Shown: positions 23,863 to 35,476, counted from the stretch's first letter. The stretch: 64,000 bases of DNA from Entomortierella parvispora (GCA_963573315.1 OY752146.1:1364001-1428000), one strand, 5' to 3'. The notes: generated by a model not told the origin, from the sequence alone. Made by a program: numbers and translations.

Positions 23863-25896
23863 TTAAACCGCCACAGCTGCCTCTTCTTCATTTACTGAAG
23901 AGTCTTTCTTGGCAGTTTGACTGGCAGTCTTCTTTTCCTTGGCTTCCCTTTCACGACTCTCTTTCAGGTAGCGTTTGCAAGGTTTTTGAGGCAAAGCAGG
24001 CACCATATCCGGATTATTGACCACGGGCAAGAACATGACTTGGGGTCGGTAAGCGACTTCTTTGACGTACTGTCGCTTTTGAACTGACTGTGGGAGGATG
24101 GTCATGGCGAGCCAGCGGACGAGACGGTCGTGCCATGCACGGCCAGATACGATTTTAGAAAGAACACCGCTCATCTGGTACACTTTCTCGGTCTGAGGGT
24201 ATCGCTGTTCGTAGTAGCTTTGGAATGCAGCCTTCACAGATTTGGCGGATTTGTCTTCAAGGTCATAAAGGCAATTAGCCAAGATCACTGCATCCTGAAA
24301 GGCGGTAACGGCTCCTAGAAAAAGTATCAGAAAAAAATATATGTCTGTCAGCCTGTAGACCAAAGGCAACAATTGAGTCAAGGGCAAACTTACCATTGCC
24401 ACCCGCAGGGAGAAACTAGAGTCATCAGGAACGGCAAGTAAAATAGAGATGGTATCAGCAATTGGTGATTACAAGTCATGTTAGCGTTTCATCTGCTTTC
24501 TTGTAGCCTTGTGGGACGAGGATTCTACCTTGTGACATGCTGCGAAAGATGAAAAGGCAAGTAACAAATTAGAATTTTTCAAAATTCGTCTGTTTGTGGA
24601 CATTTGAGCAAGAACTGCTGTTGCGTACCATCGCCAATGAGTACTGTACGACCGTGATGCCAGGTCTTGAACAATTTGTGCTCCAAGAACACTTTGGAGA
24701 TGAGCTCTGGGGGTGTTGCCTCAATAAAGTCATTCATGGTGCCGCCAAACGGATTCGGCCGGTCCTTGAACTGATCAATCATCTCCTTGTTCGACTCTGG
24801 ACCCCACTCCGAGTTCATAAACTGCTGTCGCTTGGCCTCTTTCTCGTCTAGATATTGCAAGTTCAATTGCCACGTGAATCTGTTCTCGGGCATGTTTACA
24901 CTACCCCACTAATAAAAAAATAACAAAGAGGTAAAGTCCAGTTAGTTCGGAACACAAACAAACCCATTGTGACAGGGGAGTGGATCAATCAATCGTACGT
25001 TGTGACGAGCGCCTCCGACGACGGATCTAAAATGTGCAACATCGTCTTTCAACTCGGGGTACTTTTCGGGATCCATAGGTCCAGTCAAGCCAACCATGCA
25101 AGTAAACCCGACGTGCAAAGGCTCCTTATCGATTTTTGGGAGAACCCCCTTGTCGGACATGACTTTGTACATGTTTTGCCTGACACTGCTGTAAACACCA
25201 TCCGCGCCCACGACCACATCCGCGGTGAACTCTGTGTTGTCTGCACAAGTAACCAAGACCTTGTCTTTTGCGTTCTCGTTGTCTTCCTCGAACTTCAAAA
25301 CGCGCTTTCCCCATGCAATCCTGTTCTTGGGGACCTTGGCCAACAACAGATTGAAGAGGTCAGGGCGCGGGAAGATCCTGTGAATAGGCAACGGGCGGCC
25401 GATTAGTTCAGATTTGTGGCACAACGGCAAAACGAGGGAGGAGGAGGGGAGGTTCAAACTCTTACACCTTTGCTTGGTCCTCGTAGACAATCTCTCCCGT
25501 GCAGTTCAGCTTGTCGTCAAACACCTTGGCAGCCAAAAGGGGAAGTGAGATTTTTTGAAGTTCATCGAGCATGCCCAGTTGCTCAAATAGGACCTGGATG
25601 CTGGGCGTCAATGACATGGCAGATCCTAAAGGGGAGGAGAGTTGCAGAGGCAGTATTAGCAAGCCGACTTTTGAGGGGAACACAACTCTGATAATGAAAA
25701 CAGATTTCTCTGTGGACAACAAGAAACTGGGAAGCGACTCTTTACCGAGGGGTTTGGGAGAGGAAGCGCGCTCTAGAATGAAATAATCGACATCGCCCAT
25801 CTTCTCGAGGAGGATGGCGAGCATGATGCCGCCTAGTCCTGCTCCAACGATGAGAACGCTAGGGGCACTCCTTTGTGGTGAGGTGGATGCAGACAT
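23863..25896 (-). CDS. FAD-dependent monooxygenase, 484 aa, with 11-nt and 22-nt micro-exons
   Basis: Seven minus-strand exons: 25896..25746, 25625..25466, 25377..24999, 24908..24629, 24539..24529 (11 nt), 24415..24394 (22 nt), 24314..23863. The N terminus carries the Rossmann GxGxxG motif VLIVGAGLGGIMLAILLEK for FAD. The middle has VVVGADGVYSSVRQ (DG motif). The second flavin motif is GRTVLIGDACHKFLPAGGN, then GAVTAFQDAVILANCLYDL. The micro-exons encode ACHK and FLPAGGN exactly, and without them the GD motif is broken, which strongly supports the model. This is the class A aromatic hydroxylase / squalene-epoxidase-like fold that uses NAD(P)H and O2. Substrate unknown. The C-terminal tail is Lys/Ser-rich. 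Possible membrane-associated helix near SKIVSGRAWHDRLVRWLAM. Confidence 0.9.
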
Positions 25897-27098
25897 GCTG
25901 TGGATAGAGAGTACTGAACGGCAGACGAAAATAAAAGAAAGGGACGAAACAAGAGCGAGAGGTTTTTTGGGCAAGGAATTGTGGTGCGGAAGAAAGAGGG
26001 CGAAAGCAAAGTGGATAGCGGCGTGCCAAAAGAAAAAAAGTGAGCGGATGCTGGACAAGGGCGCCAAGGATGTCGCACGGCATCATGTCCCGACTGCTCT
26101 CAAATCGACTGTTGCTCCCCTGCAAGTGCACTAGTCTAACGGCATGGTGTCCCCATGGGCCATGGTCTGTCTCTGTTTCCTTCACTTTCTTCTCCTCTCC
26201 TCTCCCTGCCTTGTCTTGTCTTTTACTTTCTCTCCCACTCCCCTCCCTGTCCTCCTTCCGTCTTGTTGATGTAACCCACCTGGTTCCTCGCAGCTTATAG
26301 ATAAAAAAATGGGTTCCTTTGGCTGCCATCATCATCTCCAAAAAAAGCCCATACTCATTCTCCGTCAGTGTTTGTGTAACCCTCGATTGGTCCAAAGACA
26401 ACAATTTGCTGAATGCAGCTTGACGTGAAATTTATTAGAGTCGGCTCCCTGAGAAAATCGGATGGGTTGAAGAGCCAGGGCTCTGGAGACTGGAAAAAGG
26501 GTTTGGTAATTTCAGTCTTCTCCGTGTTCGGGGCGACGACAACGAGGAAAGAAGAGGAACCATCCACGCGCTTTGCCCGATTTAGGGCGTTACCCCTAGG
26601 ACACCGGCCGTTGCCAAGATGTTGCTAACCTATCGGCGGTAACCTTGTCGTTGATCCCTCCTTGTGTCCCCCCTTTTTTAATGGCTCTGGTACTGGACCC
26701 AGCACTTCCCCTCCTTTCCCGGCAAAACTTCTGGCAACTCCTAGTCTCTGCCACAAGAACACACCGACCGCAAGACATTCATCTATGTGGCGCTGTCTTT
26801 TTTTTTTTTTTTTTTTTTTTTTAATTTTCCAAGTGCGTTCTCAGCCGCTCTTGTTGATCGGAGTATCGCGTCACTCGTCGGCACAAGCAGCGCTGGGCAA
26901 CGATGCTGGCGATGGCATAGAGTGCAAATTGCCACTTGCAGGAAGGACGTCCAATTGGATATTCATGATCGTCCCTCACAGGCATGTCCACCCCTCTTCT
27001 TCTCAACAATGAGGGAGCACACCTTTTTTTTTTTTTTTTTTTTTTTATTTTACAAATCAGAGGTCGCGCATGCAGTCAGAACATAGGATGAAGCCTGC
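25897..27098. other. Intergenic region with two long T-tracts
   Basis: About 1.2 kb. The left third is the monooxygenase promoter, with plus-strand CT-rich sequence at 26160-26260. Two uninterrupted T runs, 26798-26822 (25 T) and 27024-27046 (23 T), bracket a 200-base segment; on the minus strand both read as poly(A). The right one lies 52 bases past the stop of the F-box gene at 27099. No gene is supported. Confidence 0.5.
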
Positions 27099-28583
27099 TC
27101 ACAGGATACTCACGCCACAGTCGATCCTGGGAACGACCATGGCATCGACCAGAATCCTTCTCAGAGTTTGATCAACCGAACTATTAGGATGCAGTGAACC
27201 GAAAAGGTGCCTTAGGCGTGGCCAATTCTCCATCATCCAGTGAATGTCCCCGACGCTCAACTCCTGAGGAAGTTCCAGGACGCTGAGACAAGATAGCTTG
27301 CGTAGGTATCTCAAAGAATCGAGCCCTTGAGCCAAATTAAAACTCAAAAACTCCACATTGTCTAATCGTCGATGGTTCCTGCCGCGACTTTCTATCTTCA
27401 TCAAGTCGAGCGTTTCGAGCGATTTAAGGGTCCCAAGTCGTTCAAAGATCATTCGTTGAGAGGTTTCCTTTTGAACAAGATCGATGCACACCGATAGCTT
27501 CTTCAAGCCTAAACAGATCCAGGGTCGGGGATCTTCCAGAATATCAACGTCTTGGATCCACGGCGCAGAGATTGAGGTCAGGTTCGGCAATGTGCAAAGT
27601 ATTGCTTGGACCATCTCGCCCCGTATTCCTCTCAGTTCCAAGATTTTGAGTGATTGCCGATGGTGACTGTGCTGAATATGACTCCAGGTTGTTTCTCCGA
27701 ACCACTTCTTCTGCAGTGAGAGCAATTCCAGTGGAGTATCGGCTCGACTCTCCAGGAATGGAAAGATCTCGTCGTCCATCCCGGTCGCCTTGGCTTCCAC
27801 ACTGAGCCTGACCAGCTTTGGGCAATAACGAGTGTACTCTGGAAGTAGTTTCCTGATCGACCGATGGTCACTTGTACGAGAGGAATGGCTCCGCCAGTAA
27901 AACGAAACAAGCTCCGGACACCACCTCAGCAGCTCTAGCTGATTCTCCAGAGATATCGAACCTCCAGCCCAAGCCAGCTCTAGTTCTCTGATCCTGGTCA
28001 CTACAGCGCCATTGGATTCGTCAAATCGTGGGAGAAGGAAATCGACACTAGAGAGCTTGAGAGTGGTCAACTGCGACCACAGACTCCAACAATGTGGTAG
28101 ATCCTTTTCGGTAATATGTGCTCCTGACACCGAGAGATATTCCAACTGCGGACAAGACTTCAAGACTTTCCAAAATTCGTGGTTGTATTGCTCGTATCCT
28201 GCGAGGTCCTTGGGGACGGAGAATGTCAGGCTTTTGAGAGTTGTCTGGTGCCGTCGTATAAAGTCAATTACAAACTGGTCGTGAAATTGCAGTTTAAGGT
28301 GCTTGAGCTTTGGACAGTTGAGAGATTCAAGATAAGGCTTTGATTTTCCAATGTAGTCGAGTCTCTGGATGCAACTCGAATCGCGGGCAAAGACCAAGGG
28401 TGACAGGACCTTGGAGCCAAAGGATCCTGCAGGAACAATCCGGAGCTCACTCCAGATAAACGGCAAGAGGGTGTGGTACCATTCGTGGGACAGTCGGGCG
28501 CAGACGGTGAGCTCGTGCCTTGAGAGGAACGGGGCAAGGTGGCTTCTTATTTCGGGCAGGTCCAGTGGATGCAGTCTCGACAT
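27099..28583 (-). CDS. F-box/LRR protein, 494 aa (possible retrocopy)
   Basis: Single exon. The N terminus MSRLHPLDLPEIRSHLAPFL and ELTVCARLSHEWYHTLLPFIW form an F-box-like motif (about residues 5-45). The rest is leucine-rich repeats of the fungal type, spaced at 25-30 residues (LKHLKLQFHDQF, LKSLTFSVPKDL, LEYLSVSGAHI, LTTLKLSSVDFL, LKILELRGIRGE). Expected role: SCF-type substrate receptor. The gene has no intron, and 52 bases after the stop the genome carries TAAAATAAAA running into 23 A on the coding strand, so an origin by reverse transcription of an mRNA is possible. No frame defects. Target protein unknown. Confidence 0.8.
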   Translation of the reverse strand: MSRLHPLDLPEIRSHLAPFLSRHELTVCARLSHEWYHTLLPFIWSELRIVPAGSFGSKVLSPLVFARDSSCIQRLDYIGKSKPYLESLNCPKLKHLKLQFHDQFVIDFIRRHQTTLKSLTFSVPKDLAGYEQYNHEFWKVLKSCPQLEYLSVSGAHITEKDLPHCWSLWSQLTTLKLSSVDFLLPRFDESNGAVVTRIRELELAWAGGSISLENQLELLRWCPELVSFYWRSHSSRTSDHRSIRKLLPEYTRYCPKLVRLSVEAKATGMDDEIFPFLESRADTPLELLSLQKKWFGETTWSHIQHSHHRQSLKILELRGIRGEMVQAILCTLPNLTSISAPWIQDVDILEDPRPWICLGLKKLSVCIDLVQKETSQRMIFERLGTLKSLETLDLMKIESRGRNHRRLDNVEFLSFNLAQGLDSLRYLRKLSCLSVLELPQELSVGDIHWMMENWPRLRHLFGSLHPNSSVDQTLRRILVDAMVVPRIDCGVSIL

Positions 28584-29305
28584 TGTCCTGTGAAGGTCCT
28601 GAATGGGATGGCTGGGGAATGAGCAATGAAGAAGAAAAGAGAACAGAAAGAACAGGACAAGGGCATGTTTGTGCTTGTGCAGGGCAATCTATGCGGGCAC
28701 AGCGCATGGGCCTCTGAGTGGTGCCCTATTTTAAGGTTCGTCGCCACCAACCGCAGCGGGCTGCTTGTTTCGCCCAGGAAGGAGTTGAGGGATGACCCAC
28801 CGATGACCCGCTGGCACGGGCAAAAAGGTGCTGCCGGAGAAGACTCTCTGGCGGGAACGACGCAACCAGACTCGGGCCCCCTGTCGATGGTCTCGCAGGT
28901 GAAGCCTGCGCAATGGGAACTACCGGATATCCGTTGCTGCATGCTCATTCTCCAAGAGCGAAGTGTTGTTGAAACACATTTTAATCCTCTTCCTCAATTA
29001 CCAAAGATAGGCTAGTCAACCAAAGCCCACCTTTCCTTTAGAGGTTGCTTAGAGCTAATCTCCTGCTTCAATAAGTAAAAGATGCCATCCCTGGAGACCT
29101 TCTTCAGGGCCGTCGCCGTCCGGGCAGTTCATCCAAGCTACAAAAGGAATGAAAAATTGCCACCAACAGCAAAACGTGACTGCTCACTCAAGGCTGTTTA
29201 CTTTTTTTTTTTTCTTTTTGTCATGAGGTCCATGGACCCATTCCTTGGCAATTGTTTCCTTCGACCTCCTCCCCCTCCTCCCGCATTTCCATCAAAACAC
29301 TTTTC
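28584..29305. other. Divergent promoter region, F-box gene / NOB1
   Basis: 722 bases between the divergently transcribed F-box/LRR gene and NOB1. Short open frames exist on both strands but none has family character. The 60 bases before NOB1 are CT-rich. Nothing else seen. Confidence 0.35.
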
Positions 29306-30913
29306 ATGATGACGGCCCCCGAAGCAACCGTGGCCGTTGTGCCCATCCCCGAGTCCAACCCGTTCTTGAGAGCTGACGATAACCATGACCGGGCAGTGTC
29401 TTTGGTCCTCGATACCTCCCCTTTTTTGCGTGGAGGCGCTACGAAACTCAGAGCCCTGGCCGACAAGTTCTATACCATCCCCGAGGTCTTGAACGAGATC
29501 AGGGACAAACAAGCCCGAAACGATCTCGCCATGCTTCCCTTTGATATCCAGGTCATCAACCCTAACGAGTCCTCCGTCCGCGCAGGTGCGTAATTCTTTT
29601 CACCGCTTTTTCGTGCCTTTTGCAATCCCTCGGTCAAGACCAGTCTTGATACTTAACCTACTCTCCTCCTCTAAACTCCATTTTCGTTTATGGTACTTTT
29701 TTTACAGTTGCTGCTTTTGCCAGAAAGACTGGTGATTATGCTGTCTTGTCCGCAACCGATCTTCGCGTCTTGGCTTTGACTTATCAGCTCGAGTTTGAGG
29801 CCTGCGGAATGGCTAGAATCCGCACTGAGCCTCTTCGTCCCAATGCCAAACCCGTCGCTGCCAAGCCAGTTCCCAAGCGCACAAAGCACGCCGCCAAGGA
29901 GATTACTGGCGATTTCGAGGATGAGGTCAAGGAAGAGGAAGAAGGTCAGGCACCACAGGCAGATACAGATCAAGGCAACACTGTCTTGGAGGAGGAGTCA
30001 GATGATGATGAAGATGAAGGAGCAGAGGATCAGGATGAGGTTCAGGACGTTGCAGAGAAACTCGAGAACCTTTCCACAGCCGAGTCATCAGAGGTCACCG
30101 CAGCCTCAACGACAGAGGAGAGCACTGAGAACAAGGAAGGCGAGGAGGAGAACAAAGATGGAGAGGCCAACAACGAGGAGGATGATGATGACGATGATGG
30201 CGAGTGGATTACGCCCGAAAATGTGAAAAAGTACACACGTCATGGAACATTAAAACCCAAGAAGAAGGTCCGCAAGGCCTTGTTGATGCAGGTGGCCTGT
30301 ACGACCTCGGATTACGCCATGCAGAACGTGCTCTTGCAGATGGGTCTCAACCTCTTGTCGATCGACGGTCTCCGTATTGGAAAGGTCAAGAACTGGGTGC
30401 TTCGTTGCCACGCCTGCACAAAGTGAGTTTGACTTTTCGATCCTTTTCTTTTCTTTTTGTTTATCAAGAAGAATCCCTCTAACTATTTTTTTTTTTTTTT
30501 TGCAATACTACTCTAGGGTCACCTCGGACATGGACAAAAAGTTCTGCCCCAGCTGTGGAAACGCCACACTAATGCGCACTTCGACCAGCACAGACCAAAA
30601 CGGAAACGTAAAGTACTATTTGAAGAAGAACATGGTCTACAACCTGCGCGGAACCAAATATTCGATCCCTACCCCCAAGGGTGGTCGCAAGAACAATGAC
30701 TTGATTTTGCGTGAGGATCAGCGCGAATTTGAGTTGTCTATGAAGTTCCAGAGACGTCAAAAGAAAATTGATGCCTTTGATCCCGATTACGTCCCTCGTT
30801 TGTTGGAGGGTCAGATTGATGTCAGGAATCCCTTTGGTGCACCTGTCATTGGTTATGGCAAGAGAAACCCCAATGCCGTCAAGAAGAACCAGACATTGAG
30901 GAGGAGACGTTAA
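29306..30913 (+). CDS. NOB1: NOB1, 20S pre-rRNA D-site endonuclease, 463 aa
   Basis: Exons 29306..29585, 29708..30422 and 30517..30913. The N-terminal PIN domain begins LVLDTSPFLRG (metal-binding Asp about residue 36) with FYTIPEVLNEIRDKQAR and SATDLRVLALTYQLE; the acidic residues coordinate Mg/Mn for RNA cleavage. A strongly acidic low-complexity insert (about 175-300, Glu/Asp runs) follows. The C-terminal zinc ribbon WVLRCHACTK...KFCPSCGNATL is split by intron 2. The family-specific tail is GTKYSIPTPKGGRK with VIGYGKRNPN. NOB1 makes the final 3' cut of 18S rRNA in cytoplasmic pre-40S particles. A second ATG directly follows the chosen one. Of two ribosome-biogenesis genes in the window (with BRX1), this acts on the small subunit. 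Confidence 0.96.
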
Positions 30914-31071
30914 AGCGTCTGCGCCGACAACAGAAAATCTAAATAAAAACTCAAAGATCTCGCATGTTGCATAGTGCTTGCAAAATCGTAATATTATTGT
31001 GTATGTCTTGCGCTCGCTACTTTATTTCGGGTTGAAATTATTGTATGGTAAGGTGACGGTGTTGAGAGACA

Positions 31072-33244
31072 TTAGACCGCTACGACCTCTGCGGCAGGAG
31101 TTCCCATGCTAACATCCGCTACAGCTACAGCTTCATCATTTTGTTCAGGCACTTCTGCTGCGGCTTCGACGCTGTCCTGTTGTTCTTGTTGCTGCTGAGA
31201 TAAATCTTCGTTTTTGGCAATTGCAAAAAGGTCCTTACGGTTCTCGGGCAAAACTCCATGAATAGCAAAAGAGATACCGCAGGTATTGCACAGAGTCTTT
31301 TCGCCCGCTGGTCCAGATCGAAGCATGATGGTCGACAAGGCACCCAGGCCACACTGTTGACATTGCCAGTCCTCGTAACCGACCATGCTCATTGTTTGAG
31401 GCTTTTTAGTTGAAGGTCTTCCACGACGTCCCGTACCTCCAGTGTATAATGAAGTGACGTACAGTGGCCCACGACGGCCCTTTCCATAACGAGATGTCTC
31501 TCTGCGGTTACGACTGTAAACAATAAAACAAGAATGGATGAGTAATGCAGAGTATAGATAAACCCTCACGATAGTAGAATAAATTGGCGGAACTTACCGA
31601 ACACTGCGATCACTAGATTCCAAGATCTTTTCATACTCCTCAGCTGTCAGAGTTTCAAGGGCAGGACACCAGTTCTCGCCTTCGTCTGTAGGCCTGAATC
31701 CAGAGTAAAGAGGTTCAGCATCAAAGCCACGGTCCAGTAGTCTATCCTGCTTGTACCGGAAGAGCTGTTCATGGATTTCGTGTGCAATCAGGGCCACAAA
31801 CTCGCCTCCGATACCCAGGTCTCCTGCCAATTGCTTTGAAAATTCCTCGGGTGTCAAATCCGAGCCAACGTCCCATTCGAACCGATCTCTCAGATTGATA
31901 CCTCCAACGTGAAGATCCAGCTGGTACATATATAAGGCAGTCATTGGGAATTAATAATCGATCCTCATCACGCAACAGTTTCAACATACGAATCCAATAA
32001 ACGTCAAACATCTTACCTGGATCACGGCTCTTGCACCTTCACTTGGTACCTGAACTTCAGCAATAGGCTCAAACTCCGCGATTTGACTCCGGATCGAGGC
32101 TACGATATCGGGTACGTACTTCGCCATGTTCAAATCCAAGTCCTCGCACAGGATTTCAGCAAAGTTCTCGGGTGTCATCAACTGCTCATTCACGTTCCAT
32201 GTAAACGTGTCCCTCAGCCGGAAATCATCCGTGTCAATTTCCAATCGAATGGGAACTAAAATCGCATCCTGATCCGCCACTGAATCCAGTTCCTTCTGTG
32301 AACTATCATTATCAATGAAAACAAGTAGATGAAAATTAGCAAGCAATACAAAAAAAAAAAAAAAAAGACTATTTTTTTCAAGTAGTACGGAAGCATGCCC
32401 TTTGTCAGCAAATAATAACGACTTACTTGAAAATATGGCGCGTCTTCCTTGCTCTCTTGACCCATGTCTTCTTCTCTTTCTCCAATCTTTCCTTCTCCAA
32501 CATCTTTTGCATCTTGGAGGGCGTGCTCCTGGGCGATCCATCCTCGAAATCCCAATCGTCTTCATCCGATTCCATCATTGAGGCAACAGCAGCACGTTTG
32601 GCCCTTCGACCCAAAGCTGGCGGCAAAACAAGTGCCGTATTGGCCTCGCGTATCCTTGACGAGTATGTGCTAAAAGTTCCCATAGCATGGTTCATAGGTG
32701 CAGCCCTAACATGCTGTCCACTGCTGTGGTGAGGCGGGTGATGGGGCTGCTGATGATGGTGCTGAGGCGGTGGTGGATAAGGAGTGTGCTGTGTGTAAGG
32801 GTTCTGCTGTCTAGATTGAACAGGAGCGCTACTGGGTCTAAAAGCCATGGGATTGGGCTGCTGGGGCTGCTGCTGTATGTGTCGGGGTGGTGGCTGTTGA
32901 TGGGGGTTATATGAATGGTGGGGAGGTGGCGGTGGTGGAACGCCATACGTTGGCTGGAGGCTTCCTACTGCTCCAGGCGCTGGTCCTGGTCCGCCTTGGA
33001 ATGGCTGTGGTGGCACGCCGTGGTGCATGGGCGTGGGTCCTCCTTGATGATGAAGCATCCCTGGAGGCGGTCCATGCTGTTGCGGGTACATCTGTGGGTG
33101 CCCACTGGTGTTGCTGTTGCTGCGACTGGGCCTCTGCGGGTAGTTGGGCACGGCAGCATTTGATCCAGGTGCTGCAGAAGTGACGCGGCGACTAGGTCCA
33201 TGAGACTGCATTGAGGCCATGGTGTGATTGACCCAAGATGACAT
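31072..33244 (-). CDS. SNF5/SMARCB1 family chromatin-remodelling subunit with C-terminal GATA-like finger, 622 aa
   Basis: Minus-strand exons 33244..32427, 32302..32017, 31920..31598, 31513..31072. Residues 1-200 are Pro/Gln/His-rich and disordered. The SNF5 repeats follow: RPT1 about 285-345 (AILVPIRLEIDTDDFRLRDT, LMTPENFAEILCEDL) and RPT2 about 372-435 (LDLHVGGINLRDRFEWDVG, LTPEEFSKQLAGDLG, IHEQLFRYKQD). A basic segment (RYGKGRRG, GRRGRPSTKKP) precedes a GATA-like finger, CQQCG...LCNTCG, with 20 residues between Cys pairs (about 528-554). The tail is Gln/Ala/Glu-rich. SNF5 proteins anchor SWI/SNF or RSC to the nucleosome acidic patch. The finger may add DNA contact. Which complex (Snf5 or Sfh1 role) cannot be told. 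A second in-frame Met lies 9 codons in. Confidence 0.9.
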
Positions 33245-33453
33245 GACGGATGGTTGATTCTAATGTCTTGCTCTAGCTTTGTCCTGATTATGGATCCAAG
33301 ACGAGGTGATGATGAGAAACAGAAAAGGCGGAAAGCAGAGAAACAAAAAGGCAGCAAGCAATGGCGATGGCGATCAATCAATCAATCTCGCTCCGCGTTT
33401 CGTGGCTTGTGACGTTGTCAAAGAATTTTTTATATATTATTCGAGATAATTAT

Positions 33454-35476
33454 TTAATATTGTTCCTGCACATACAATTTGACCCCTCCAGTGAATGTTT
33501 TGAGGTCGATCAGCGGCAGCTTGGCAGCTGGCTCAGGGTCGTCATTGTGCTTCACCCAACCTTGCACTTTGTTCCATTCATTTTTAGTAAATTGGATGGT
33601 ATCATTGTGTCCTGGTGGAACCCAAACAGCAGGCTTTCCGATCTCGGAAGCGAGATCAAAGTGCCCGTGGAACGGCTTTGCCTGTTTCGATGCAATGTTA
33701 TGATAATCCACAAAATCAGCACAGTGCACGTTGCAAACGAAAATGAAATGCCCAAGAAGATCCAACATAATTACCAAGTTCACTGAAACGCGTCCGCTCA
33801 TAGCCGAGGCATCAATATAAAATTCGTCGTTGTTCCAGTGGGACTGAAGAGGTGTCGTGTCAACAACCAAGTCGATGGGTCCGTTCATTGACATGGCCTC
33901 AATTGTTCCTGACGTCTTCAAGGTGCCAAATACATGGCCATTTGTCAGCTCAAACTTGGTTAACCTTGATACTGCCAAGTTTCGAAAGTTGATCTCGCCA
34001 TTAGACAGTCTTGCGTGAAAAGTATCTAGAATCGTCACGGCGCCTGCTGTTTCAGGCATGTCGATGTTCATCTCCCCATTGTCAGCGGAAAGGTCGAGTT
34101 TTCCTGACGTGACAAGTGGCTTTCGCTTCAGGGTAACGGGATAGAGAATGTCGACGTCGACTTGAGCGCAATTGCCGTCGAGATGCTTCCACTTTTCGCT
34201 TTGAGAATCGCCCTCAAGGTGGATCGTAGTGAACTGATTGTCATATGACAACTTTGGATCCGTGGTGTTGGTAAAGACCATTTTGTTGAGCAGATTTGTC
34301 GAGGACGCACGCATTGTCATCGTTACTCTGATTTTGTTATCCTTGCTCTCATATTCCGACACGGCAATGTTTCCAACCTGTCAGGGGATACGAAGGGAGT
34401 CAGTGAAGGGATTTCTTCAATCCATCGCATGCCTTTGAAACGTAGAACGAAAAGACTCATGATAACTGTACAATTCCATCAGTGACTTTTAGCTTGAATC
34501 CCACAGTTGGTGTGGCATCAATTAGTTGTGTTTTGACCAACTTCGGGGCGTTTGCAGGGGCCCAGCAGGAGCCATCAAAGATACCATCCTAAGAACCGGT
34601 ATTGTAAAATTAGTCATCCATTCAAGAATATCTTTTAACTCACAGAAATGAATGCTGAATCTACATACGAGCGACCTCGAGAAATACCAACAGAAAAGGA
34701 TGATCAAAATGATTGTGATGCAGCAGCAGGAGCAACAACCACCCCCGTTCGCCTTCATCTTGCGTCCTATTATGAGAACAGGTTAACAAACAAATGCTCG
34801 ACGGTGAGAGTCCAACCAGCGATCGGTATGACTTACTACGTCTGCGGATCGGTGTATCTCCAGAGTCAGAATGGTGGGGCAACGGGCCTGAAGGAAGTGG
34901 TGCATAGTTGTTGGAGTTTGGGTACGGTGTATTGATGGCACCGTAGTTGGCAGGCATCTGTGATTGAGAGGCAAACGGAGGCTGGTACAATTGATTCTGA
35001 GGAGGTGGACTGTATGGGATCTGAGGAGGTGGTTGATAGGGGTGTTCCTGTGGGGCCGGGGGCGAATGTGCTCCCCGAGGGTTTGGTACAGTGGCTGGGA
35101 CTGCAGGAGGCGCATTGGAAGCTTGGGGGTGTCGGGCGGCGGAAGTGGAGGGTGGAGGTGCTGTGGACTTTGGCGTGTACATTGGAGGAGCATCCGATGG
35201 AACTATTTCGAAAGCAGAGATATTTAGCGTTTTCTCCTCTCCGCCTCGGTCTCTGACTTTTCTCTCCCTCTTTGGCTTACTCTGCATTGGTACCGAGGGC
35301 TGTTCAAGCACCGGAGGCTGAAACGGCTGATGGGCTAGAAAGGGGGCCGCCTCGTCTTCACCGCTTTGGGACGTGGCGTGGGTGTCTGCGAACGGAGCCT
35401 GGCTCCCGAACGTCTGCTGCTCGTCTGCAGGCACACTCCAGCCAGTGATGGGCTGCTTCTTGTCGATGCTGCTCAT
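33454..35476 (-). CDS. Single-pass membrane protein with Cys-rich juxtamembrane cluster and beta-rich ectodomain, 561 aa
   Basis: Minus-strand exons 35476..34837, 34766..34669, 34588..34472, 34377..33775, 33681..33454; phases agree. Residues 1-210 are Pro/Ser/Gln-rich and disordered (PYQPPPQIPYSPPPQNQ), ending in RRR. The transmembrane segment follows GGGCCSCCC, that is CCITIILIILFCWYF (about 222-240). The cluster of five cysteines at its edge is a good S-palmitoylation candidate. The C-terminal 320 residues are repetitive beta-strand sequence (KLDLSADNGEMNIDMPETAG, HARLSNGEINFRNLAVS, VFGTLKTSGTIEAMSMNGP), like DUF4097-type beta-solenoids, with several N-x-S/T sites. By charge distribution this part should lie outside the cytosol. 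I do not recognise a function; cell-surface or endomembrane sensor/adhesin is a guess. Confidence 0.7.

Noticed and set aside
28547-28948. Short frames on both strands upstream of the second F-box gene
   Set aside because: They overlap each other, lack family character, and lie in a divergent promoter.
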